Assembly (NCBI GenBank): GCA_019637155.1
Contig: JAHBWE010000012.1
Span: 248,001 to 312,000 of the forward strand
DNA from: Labilithrix sp.
GTDB taxonomy: Bacteria > Myxococcota_A > Polyangia > Polyangiales > Polyangiaceae
Reading direction: 5' to 3'
DNA: 64,000 nucleotides
The notes beneath the pieces are model-generated. The model had not been told where the DNA came from. It did not search any database and saw nothing but the letters and a program-made list of their open reading frames with translations. The position numbers and the translations under genes were made by a program. This document shows positions 8,228-15,224 of this stretch, piece after piece (the first letter of the stretch is position 1; each line of letters begins with the position of its first letter).

Positions 8228-9562
8228 ATGAGCGGCGGGATGTCCGAATCCGATCCGCTCGGACTCGTCGGCAGTACGATCGACGAGCTTCGCTTCGACG
8301 AATGCGTCGATACCGAGGGCTCGGGCCTCGTCTATCGCGGCAAGCTCGCGGGGCGTGAAGGCGCGGTCGCGATCAAGTGCCTGTCGCTCTCGCGGCTCGG
8401 CGCGGTGGACGTCACCGCCCGCGCGGAGATCGCCTCGCGCTTCAGCTCCGAGACGAAGATCCTGCGCAAGCTCGGCGACGGCACGCACGACATCGTGCAC
8501 TGCATCACGTCGGGGATGCTCTCGGCGCCGACGACGAACGAGACCGTCCAGTACCAGGTGCTGGAGTGGCTCGACGGCCGCACGCTCAAGGTCGATCTCA
8601 CGGAGCGGCGCTCGCGCGGCATGCCGGGGCGATCGCTCCGCGAGACGATGGACATGCTCGAGGGCGCGGCGCTCGCGATGGGGCACGCGCACTCGCTCGG
8701 GATCATCCATCGCCACCTCGAGCCGTCCAACCTGATGCTCACGCGCATCCGCGGCGCGCTCCGGCTCAAGGTCCTCGACTTCGGGCTCGCGCAGATCCTG
8801 GGGCAAGAGGCCGGTCTCCGGACCGAGGTCGCGCCGGTGTTCTCCGAGCAGTACTCGGCGCCGGAGCAGCTCACGACGCCGCCGGGCGACGTCGGCCCCT
8901 GGACCGACGTGTTCTCCCTCGCGCTCGTGATGCTCGAGATCCTGCACGGCGCGCCGGCGCCGAACCCGCGCGCGGGCGCGATCCGCGCGTCGGCCCTAGG
9001 CGTGACGGTCCCCGCTCCGATCGAAGAGCTCCTCGCGCTCGCGACGGCGGTGGATCCGCACGCGCGCCCCGCCGACGCGACCGTGTTCTGGACGAAGATG
9101 CGTGAGGTCTACAAGGAAACGGCGAAGCCGCTCGCGAGCGCGGAGGCCCTCGCCGCGACCGCGATCGACGACGACGCCGCGGCCGCGATCGCGCGCGTGC
9201 GAGCGATGACGGCGGCAGGAGGGACGCCGCAGTCGGACAAGGGCACGGTGCTGATGGCCGGCGCGCCGCCGACGCCGAAGACGCCCGCGGCCCCGCCGGC
9301 GCAGGACGCGGCGCTCACCGCGACCGCGCCGCTCGGCGTGCCGTCGCCGCTCGCGACGTCGCTCGGCGGCAACATGCAGACGCCGCTCGCGCGGAAGGCT
9401 CCGTCCGCGCCCGCCGCTCCGACCGCGACGACCACGCCGCCGGTCGCGCCGGTGAGCCTCCCCGTGCCGGCGCAGAAGAGCCCCGCCCTCCTGATCGGCG
9501 TCCTCACCGCCGTCATCGTCCTCGTCGGCATCGTCGCCGTCGTGCTGATGATGAAGAAGTAG
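8228..9562 (+). CDS. Membrane-anchored Ser/Thr protein kinase homologue, predicted pseudokinase
   Basis: A protein of about 444 residues with an N-terminal kinase fold and a C-terminal transmembrane helix (LLIGVLTAVIVLVGIVAVVLMM) ending in MKK, so the kinase part is cytosolic. The ATP lysine is present (VAIKC) and so is the metal-binding DFG (LDFGLAQ), but the catalytic loop reads HRHLEPSN where active kinases have HRDLKPxN: the catalytic Asp is His and the following Lys is Glu. A Pro/Ala/Thr-rich linker (about 310-420) separates kinase and membrane helix. Start ATG 8228 is chosen; an in-frame ATG at 8240 is also possible. It may act as an ATP-binding scaffold rather than an enzyme. Confidence 0.88.
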   Translation: MSGGMSESDPLGLVGSTIDELRFDECVDTEGSGLVYRGKLAGREGAVAIKCLSLSRLGAVDVTARAEIASRFSSETKILRKLGDGTHDIVHCITSGMLSAPTTNETVQYQVLEWLDGRTLKVDLTERRSRGMPGRSLRETMDMLEGAALAMGHAHSLGIIHRHLEPSNLMLTRIRGALRLKVLDFGLAQILGQEAGLRTEVAPVFSEQYSAPEQLTTPPGDVGPWTDVFSLALVMLEILHGAPAPNPRAGAIRASALGVTVPAPIEELLALATAVDPHARPADATVFWTKMREVYKETAKPLASAEALAATAIDDDAAAAIARVRAMTAAGGTPQSDKGTVLMAGAPPTPKTPAAPPAQDAALTATAPLGVPSPLATSLGGNMQTPLARKAPSAPAAPTATTTPPVAPVSLPVPAQKSPALLIGVLTAVIVLVGIVAVVLMMKK

Positions 9563-9570
9563 CGCGCGGG

Positions 9571-10884
9571 CTACGGACCGACGACGCTGATGCCGTTCTC
9601 CGTCGCGACGTAGACGGCGCCGTTGGCGGAGATCGCGGGCGCGCTCGTCACCGGTCCCTTCGCGATGACGGCGAAGAACAGACCGCCCTTCGACGTGAGC
9701 GCGTACACGCGGCCGTCGCTCGATCCGAAATAGAGCTCGCCGCCGCCGGCGATGAGCGGCGTGCGGACGACGCCTTGCGTCGCGTATTGCCATTTCGCCG
9801 CGCCGTCGATCGTCGAGACGGCGTAGACCTTCATGTCCTCGCAGCCGGTGTAGACGGTGCCGGCGTAGACGGCGGGCGTTCCGACGATGGCGCCGCCGGC
9901 GGTGAACGACCAGCGGAGCGCGCCTTCGGGCGTCACCGCGGCGAGCGTCCCCGAGGTGGTGCCGACGTAGATCGTCCCGTCGCCGCCGACGGCGGGGGAC
10001 GACTCGATCTCGGCGCCGAGATCGAGCGTCCACTTCGAGGTGCCGTCCGGCCGCACGGCGTGGAGCGCGCGGTCGGTGCTGCCGACGTAGATCGTGCCGT
10101 CCTGTCCGAGCGCGGGCGACGAGCCGAAGGTGTCGCCGGTCGCGATCGACCAGCGGAGCGCGAGGGCGGGATCGTAGGCGGCGAGCTTCCCGTCCGTGGT
10201 CGCGACGTAGATCGTCCCGTCGGGCGCGATGACGGGCGACGCGGCGGCGGGCCCCGAGAGCGTCGCGCGATGGACGACGTTCGTCTCGGTCTCGGGCGGA
10301 GCCGCGTCCTCTTCTTCTGTCCCGGCATCCTCCGCGACGGGCGGATCGCCGAGGTCGAGCGCGTAGAGGACGCCGTCCATGCCGGCGACGATCGCGAGGC
10401 CGGCATTCGTGATCGCGGGCGTCGCGCGGACGGGCGCGCTCGTCTTTCGTCGCCGCAGGATCGTGCCCCCGCCGCTCCCGATCGCGTAGATGGTGCCGTC
10501 GCTGCTCCCGATCCACAGCGTTCCGTCCGCGCCGATCGCGGGCGCGCTCTCACCGCCGGCGATCTCGGCGAGCACGCGCACGCGCGCGCCCTGCGGACCC
10601 GCGCTCGTCGCGCGTCCGGCGCGGGTGGGGCATCCGCCTTGAAGCGGCCACGCCGCGCCCGCCTGCAACCCGCCCGCGTCGCCGCAGTAATCGCCCGGCG
10701 GCACGACGACGGCGACGTCGGACGCCCCGCCCCCCTCGCCGATGATGGTGGGATCGCCGGGCCCCGTATCGTCCCCGGCGTCGGAGTCCGGCCCGAAGGT
10801 CGACGGATCCTCGTCCTCGCCGGCACACGCCGCCGCAGCCCCAAGGCCCGCGACCACCGCCAGCCCAACCCAAGCCAAGCGCAT
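9571..10884 (-). CDS. PQQ-type beta-propeller lipoprotein
   Basis: A 437-residue exported protein. MRLAWVGLAVVAGLGAAAACAG is a lipoprotein signal peptide with the lipobox ending in Ala-Ala-Cys; I start at ATG 10884 rather than 15 codons earlier for that reason. An Asp/Gly-rich linker is followed by repeats of the form GxDGTIYVGSxDxxLxAxxPDG, the blades of a PQQ-like (outer membrane BamB-type) propeller. No quinone-binding or catalytic residues are evident, so it probably serves in binding or assembly at the envelope. It converges on the pseudokinase gene (8 bases apart). Confidence 0.88.
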   Translation of the reverse strand: MRLAWVGLAVVAGLGAAAACAGEDEDPSTFGPDSDAGDDTGPGDPTIIGEGGGASDVAVVVPPGDYCGDAGGLQAGAAWPLQGGCPTRAGRATSAGPQGARVRVLAEIAGGESAPAIGADGTLWIGSSDGTIYAIGSGGGTILRRRKTSAPVRATPAITNAGLAIVAGMDGVLYALDLGDPPVAEDAGTEEEDAAPPETETNVVHRATLSGPAAASPVIAPDGTIYVATTDGKLAAYDPALALRWSIATGDTFGSSPALGQDGTIYVGSTDRALHAVRPDGTSKWTLDLGAEIESSPAVGGDGTIYVGTTSGTLAAVTPEGALRWSFTAGGAIVGTPAVYAGTVYTGCEDMKVYAVSTIDGAAKWQYATQGVVRTPLIAGGGELYFGSSDGRVYALTSKGGLFFAVIAKGPVTSAPAISANGAVYVATENGISVVGP

Positions 10885-10975
10885 CGCCCACAGCCTACCG
10901 CAAGCTCGCCCAACCTTTGGGGCCTGCATCGGCGAGCAGCGGAGGATGCGCGCGTCTTCGCGCGCGTCCTACGGC

Positions 10976-11008
10976 TGCGAGCGGGGTGCAGGGGCCGCAG
11001 GCCCCTGC
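10976..11008. repeat. Dispersed intergenic repeat with stem-loop, copy 1
   Basis: A 33-base G-rich block beginning TGCGAGCGGGGTGCAGGGGC and ending in the complementary GCCCCTGC, so it folds into a GC hairpin. A near-identical block in the opposite orientation lies at 37864-37894. Both sit right after the 3' end of a gene, so they may act as transcription terminators or be a small dispersed repeat family. Confidence 0.6.
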
Positions 11009-11009
11009 G

Positions 11010-11321
11010 TCAATTGAGTTGAGCGATGCGGAAGTAGAGGTCGCGCGCGACGCCGCAGGTGGGGCAGCGAACGTGGACGACGCGGAGGCCGAGGGCGGGG
11101 TCGGCGCGGTGCTCTTCGACGCGCGTGCTCGCGCCGCACACCGCGCACGGCGCGCTCGCCGCCTGCGGCTCGATGACCGAGGCGCTCGTAACGACGAGCG
11201 GATGATCGGCCGAGCCGCCGGGCGCGAGCGCGGCGAGGCGCAGCGCGGCGTGCGCGTCCTTCACCGCGGAGCGGGCGGCGGTCCGGCGCTCGGTGCGCGC
11301 GCGCGGCTTCTTCTTCGCCAT
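11010..11321 (-). CDS. Small zinc-ribbon-like protein
   Basis: A 103-residue protein with a basic N-terminus (MAKKKPRARTERRTAARSA) and a C-terminal pair CAVCG ... CPTCG spaced by about 30 residues, a zinc-ribbon arrangement with four Cys. No catalytic domain is seen. It could be a nucleic-acid or protein binding accessory factor; the function is unknown. Start ATG 11321. The nearest same-strand gene is the 26-residue ORF just upstream. Confidence 0.72.
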   Translation of the reverse strand: MAKKKPRARTERRTAARSAVKDAHAALRLAALAPGGSADHPLVVTSASVIEPQAASAPCAVCGASTRVEEHRADPALGLRVVHVRCPTCGVARDLYFRIAQLN

Positions 11322-11357
11322 GCGCTCGCGATCTTAGGCGAGAAGCGCGGCGGCGGG

Positions 11358-11438
11358 TCACGCCGTCGTGCGGTGTGCGACGAAGGCGAGGACGTAGACG
11401 ACGGCGACGACGGCGAGAGTCTCGAACGTACCCAGCAT
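11358..11438 (-). CDS. 26-residue single-helix membrane peptide
   Basis: A short reading frame whose product MLGTFETLAVVAVVYVLAFV continues with AHRTTA. Residues 8-20 are an unbroken hydrophobic helix, and the ends are short and polar. The start is strongly supported by GGAGGT with four bases before ATG 11438, one of the best ribosome sites in the window. Such peptides often tune membrane complexes; the divergent neighbour is NDH-2, a membrane-associated enzyme. Too small for family assignment, so the call rests on the ribosome site and hydrophobicity. Confidence 0.5.
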   Translation of the reverse strand: MLGTFETLAVVAVVYVLAFVAHRTTA

Positions 11439-11560
11439 GTCGACCTCCGGAGAGCTGCGGCCGAGACCTGCTCGACCTGAGGCCCATCATCCGGGACCGA
11501 CGTTTCGCGGCTCGCACTCTTGTGTATCTTCCACGCAAACAAAAGCCTGGATCTGCGCGC

Positions 11561-11578
11561 TTGACACACCCGGGTGTG
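11561..11578 (+). promoter_or_regulatory. Possible operator and promoter upstream of the NDH-2 gene
   Basis: TTGACA at 11561-11566 resembles a -35 hexamer and runs into a perfect 14-base palindrome, CACACCCGGGTGTG, at 11565-11578, 23 bases before the ATG. No convincing -10 hexamer is seen at the right spacing. A palindrome in this place suggests a dimeric repressor site. Confidence 0.45.
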
Positions 11579-11600
11579 ACCCCATCTCCTGCTCGGCGCG

Positions 11601-12950
11601 ATGCCTAAAAAACGCGTGATCATCGTGGGCGGCGGCTTCGGCGGGCTCGAGGTCGCGAAGTCGCTCGAGTCGTGCGACGTCGAGATCCTGCTCGTCGACC
11701 GGACGAACTACCACCTCTTCCAGCCGCTCCTCTATCAGGTCGCGATGGCGGGCCTGTCGCCGGCGGAGATCGCGTCGCCGATCCGAGGGATCCTCGCCGA
11801 GCAGAAGAACGTCCGCGTCGTCCTCGGCGAGGTCACGCGCATCGATCTCACCGCGCGGGAGGTCTTCATCGGCAAGGAGGAAGACGCGAAGGGTGAGCCC
11901 TACGACTGGCTCGTGCTCGCGGTCGGCGCGCAGAATTCGTACTTCGGCCACGACGAGTGGGAGAGCTTCGCCCCCGGCCTCAAGTCGCTCGAGGACGCGC
12001 TCGAGATCCGGCGCCGCGTGCTCCTCGCGTTCGAGCAGGCCGAGCGCGTGACGGAGCCGAGCGAACGCGCGCGCCTCCTCACGTTCGCGGTGATCGGCGG
12101 CGGGCCGACCGGCGTCGAGATGTGCGGCGCGATCGCGGAGCTCGCGCGCTTCGTGCTCTCGAAGGACTTCCGCGCCGCCGACGTCCGCTCGGCGAAGACG
12201 ATCCTCATCGAGGCGGGGCCGCGCATCCTCACGAGCTTCCCGGAGGACCTCGCCCAGAGCGCGGTCGAGCAGCTCGCCGAGATCGGCGTCGAGGTCCGCA
12301 CCAACGCGCGCGTCGTCGCGATCGACCGCGAGGGCGTCGAGCTCGACGTCGGCGACGCCGACGATCTCCCCGGCCTCGGCAAGGGCCGCGAGCGCACGCG
12401 GATCGAGGCCTCGACCGTGCTCTGGGGCGCGGGCGTTCGCGCGAGCGATCTCGCGAAGGGGCTCGGCGTCCCGCTCGACAAGCAGGGCCGCGTGATCGTC
12501 GGCAAGGACTGCGCGCTCGCGGACCACCCCGAGGTGTTCGCGATCGGCGACATGGCGCGCTTCGAGGAGAAGGGAGAGGTGCTCCCCGGCGTGAGCCCGG
12601 TCGCGATGCAGCAAGGTCGCTACGTCGCGCGCATCATCCGCTTCGAGGCCGAGAGCGACGGCCGTCCGCCCCGCGACGCGTTCTGGTACCTCGACAAAGG
12701 CTCGATGGCGACGATCGGGCGCTCGCGCGCGATCGCCTACGCGCGCGGGATCAAGATGAGCGGCTTCGTCGCGTGGCTCGCGTGGCTCTTCATCCACGTC
12801 TTCTATCTGATCGGCTTCCGGAACCGGTTCGTCGTGCTCGTGAACTGGTTCTGGTCGTACCTCTCGTACAAGCGCGGCGCGCGGCTCATCACCGCGACCG
12901 GCTGGCGTCCGAGCCAGACGCCGCCCGATCGCCGATTGACTACGGGTTAG
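11601..12950 (+). CDS. ndh: Type II NADH:quinone oxidoreductase (NDH-2)
   Basis: A 449-residue FAD enzyme that oxidises NADH and reduces quinone at the membrane without pumping protons. The FAD loop is VIIVGGGFGGLEVAKSL near the N-terminus, with a second (NADH) Rossmann loop VIGGGPTGVEMCGAIAEL near residue 158. Typical NDH-2 blocks follow: TNYHLFQPLLYQVA, FAIGDMA, and SPVAMQQGRY. A hydrophobic C-terminal stretch (AWLAWLFIHVFYLIGF) anchors it to the membrane. It ends 11 bases inside the convergent deacetylase-like gene. Confidence 0.94.
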   Translation: MPKKRVIIVGGGFGGLEVAKSLESCDVEILLVDRTNYHLFQPLLYQVAMAGLSPAEIASPIRGILAEQKNVRVVLGEVTRIDLTAREVFIGKEEDAKGEPYDWLVLAVGAQNSYFGHDEWESFAPGLKSLEDALEIRRRVLLAFEQAERVTEPSERARLLTFAVIGGGPTGVEMCGAIAELARFVLSKDFRAADVRSAKTILIEAGPRILTSFPEDLAQSAVEQLAEIGVEVRTNARVVAIDREGVELDVGDADDLPGLGKGRERTRIEASTVLWGAGVRASDLAKGLGVPLDKQGRVIVGKDCALADHPEVFAIGDMARFEEKGEVLPGVSPVAMQQGRYVARIIRFEAESDGRPPRDAFWYLDKGSMATIGRSRAIAYARGIKMSGFVAWLAWLFIHVFYLIGFRNRFVVLVNWFWSYLSYKRGARLITATGWRPSQTPPDRRLTTG

Positions 12951-13860
12951 CGCAGGGATCGTACTCGTCGCCGCCGCCGGTCCCGTCACCGCCGCCGCCA
13001 CCGCCGCCCGGCCCCTGATCGCCCGGCCCGGGACCGTCGTCGCCCTCGAACGTCTGGCTCCGCGGGAGGAGCTTCACCTCGTCCATGCGCGCGAACTTGA
13101 AGCCCTCCCCCTTCAGGATCGGGATCATGTACTTCAGCATGTCGGCGGTCTTGGCCTGATCGCCCCCGCCGTCGTGCATGAGCACGATGCCCTTCTTCTT
13201 CTCGCGGATCTGCTTGAGGAAGAGGTCGCCGCACTGTTCCGGGGTTTTCGGGTTTTCCGTGTTCCAGCACTCGACGTCGGAGCCGACGTTGGGCTCGAGC
13301 CCGTTGCCGATGTCCCAGCCGACCGGCCCGATGTACTTGTTCATCGGGCTCGCCTGCACCGCCTTCGAGACCGCGTCGTTCCAGTGTCCGTACGGCGATC
13401 GGAAGTAGAGCTTCGCCTCGGGGGTGCGGTCCTTGAGGAGCGCGTCGGTGTCGGTGATGCTCTTGAGCATCTCGTCGGTCGGCACCTTCGTGATGTCGTC
13501 GTCGATGTTGCTCCGGTTCGCGAGGAGGTGCTGATCGGCGGCGACCTGATCGAGCGTGATCGTGCTCTCCGCCGCCCTCGCGCCGTTGACGAAGAACGTC
13601 GCGCGGATCGACTGCGTCGAGAGGTACGTCTCGATCGCCGCGGTCGCGGGTGAAGGTCCGTTGTCGAACGTGAGGATGAGCGTCTTGTCGGCGAGCTTCG
13701 AGCCGGCCATGTCTTCGCCTGCGATCGCGCGGAGCGACGTCTTGCCGGGGCAGACCTGCGCGGTCGGGTAGCGCTCGGAGCCGGGGGGACCGCTGTCGTC
13801 GGAGCCGCAAGCAAGGACGACGGGCGCGAGGAGCGCAGCGGCGAGGATGGTAGGTCGCAT
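12940..13860 (-). CDS. CE4-like (polysaccharide deacetylase fold) lipoprotein lacking metal ligands
   Basis: A 306-residue exported protein: lipoprotein signal (MRPTILAAALLAPVVLACGS), then a NodB-type fold from about residue 45. Motif 1 reads TFDNGPSP instead of TFDDGP, so the metal-binding second Asp is Asn. Motif 2, normally HxxxH, reads NRSNIDDD, with Arg and Asp where the two zinc His belong. Motif 3 (FRSPYG) and the late LMHDGGG motif are kept. All three metal ligands are therefore replaced, and the protein is probably a binding protein or has unusual chemistry. The C-terminus is Gly/Asp-rich. Start ATG 13860; the frame upstream of it is open but overlaps the next gene. Confidence 0.85.
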   Translation of the reverse strand: MRPTILAAALLAPVVLACGSDDSGPPGSERYPTAQVCPGKTSLRAIAGEDMAGSKLADKTLILTFDNGPSPATAAIETYLSTQSIRATFFVNGARAAESTITLDQVAADQHLLANRSNIDDDITKVPTDEMLKSITDTDALLKDRTPEAKLYFRSPYGHWNDAVSKAVQASPMNKYIGPVGWDIGNGLEPNVGSDVECWNTENPKTPEQCGDLFLKQIREKKKGIVLMHDGGGDQAKTADMLKYMIPILKGEGFKFARMDEVKLLPRSQTFEGDDGPGPGDQGPGGGGGGGDGTGGGDEYDPCANP

Positions 13861-13877
13861 CACCGAAGCAGAATACC

Positions 13878-15224
13878 TCACCCACCAGCGCGGAGCTTCG
13901 CTTCGCGGAGGAGCGCGATCGCGTGTGGGCGGTCGTGACGAAGCGAGGCCTCCCATCCCACACGAGCGAGCACGGTCGCGAGCGACGCGACCGCGCCGTT
14001 CTCCTTCCGCAGCGCGGCGGCGCGGCGAGCCTTCATCGCGAGCTCCTCGTGTCCGGCGAGCGCGAGCGCGTCCGCGAGCGCGAGGAAGCCGCGCGGCGGC
14101 GCGGCGTACGAAGGGACGGCGAGCCACGCCGCGAGGAGATCGATCGCGACGTCGCGGAGCTCGGCGTCGCCGTTCTCGAGCGCGGCGTGCGCGACGGCGA
14201 GGGTCTCCGCCGGCAGGCGCTCGCGCGCGCGAACGGCGGCGGCGAGCGGACGGAACGACCGCGCCGCGCGGGCGGGCGCGCCGTCCCGCATCGCGACGAC
14301 GACGTCGAGGAGCTCGCCGTGCCGGTGGACGCGGCGCTTCAGCGGATCGTCGGGCGGCGGTACGACCTCGTCGCGCGGGACCTCGTACCGGCCGCGCAGC
14401 AGGTCGCGCGCGCGCTCGGTGACGGCCTCCATCGCGGGCGTCAACGTCCCGCGCACGGCCTCCTTCACGCCGAGATCGAACATCGCGACGAGGCGGTCGT
14501 GCTCGAGCGGCGTGACGGCGGCGCTGGCCTCGTCGGCGAAGCGCGCGGCGAGCCGGCGCGCGCGGAGGCGCAGCGAGACCTCCTCGCTCTTCGCCACGTC
14601 GCCGAGGAGCCCGATCGCGCCCGCGCGCGTGAAGCGGCTCGGCGAGAGGAGGAGCACGCGCGCGAGCTCGACGCGCTCGCCCTCGGAGAGCTTCGTCGCG
14701 TCGAGCTTCGCCGCCTCCGCGAGCGACTCCGCGAGCGTGTCCCACGATCGCGCGAGCAAGACGGCGCGGCGGAGGCGAGCGGCGTCGGCGACGCGCGCGG
14801 CGCCCTCCTTCTCCGCGCGCGCCACGGTCCGCGCGAGCACCTCCGGCGCGCGCTGGTCCCGCGCCACGTCGAGGCACCGCGCGTGCGTGTAGAGTGCATG
14901 CGCCGTCTTCGTCCGCCGCGCCTCGGTCTCGGCGAGATCGATCGCCTCCGCCGTCATCTTCGCGCGCACGAGGTCGCGGCACAGCTCGGCGACCGCGAAC
15001 GTCCCGCGATCGATCGTCGTCCAGAGCGCGACGAGCTCGCCCGCCGCCGCTCCGTCACGGAGCGAGACCGCGCACCGGATCCCCGCCATCAGCGCCTTCG
15101 CGCGCGTCTCCGCGTCGCTCGCGTTCGAGGCGAGCGCGCGCCAGGCGACGAGGCCGGCGCGCGGCCCGCCGGTGCGCTCGACCCGCTCCGCGAGCGCGAT
15201 CGCGACGGACCCGGCGACGGTCAC
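13878..15224 (-). CDS. Helical-repeat protein of the Hsp70 operon
   Basis: A 448-residue all-helical, Ala/Arg/Leu-rich protein with TPR- or HEAT-like spacing, no signal peptide and no recognised catalytic motif. It begins with GTG 15224, whose GTGA overlaps the Hsp70 stop codon by four bases, so translation is coupled to the chaperone. No ATG fits. The family is not recognised; an adaptor or client-handling role for the upstream Hsp70 is inferred from this coupling alone. Confidence 0.75.
   Translation of the reverse strand: MTVAGSVAIALAERVERTGGPRAGLVAWRALASNASDAETRAKALMAGIRCAVSLRDGAAAGELVALWTTIDRGTFAVAELCRDLVRAKMTAEAIDLAETEARRTKTAHALYTHARCLDVARDQRAPEVLARTVARAEKEGAARVADAARLRRAVLLARSWDTLAESLAEAAKLDATKLSEGERVELARVLLLSPSRFTRAGAIGLLGDVAKSEEVSLRLRARRLAARFADEASAAVTPLEHDRLVAMFDLGVKEAVRGTLTPAMEAVTERARDLLRGRYEVPRDEVVPPPDDPLKRRVHRHGELLDVVVAMRDGAPARAARSFRPLAAAVRARERLPAETLAVAHAALENGDAELRDVAIDLLAAWLAVPSYAAPPRGFLALADALALAGHEELAMKARRAAALRKENGAVASLATVLARVGWEASLRHDRPHAIALLREAKLRAGG

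Noticed and set aside
13861..14982. A long upstream extension of the CE4-like protein in the same frame
   Set aside because: It overlaps the better-supported helical-repeat gene on the same strand, and the lipoprotein signal peptide sets the start at 13860.
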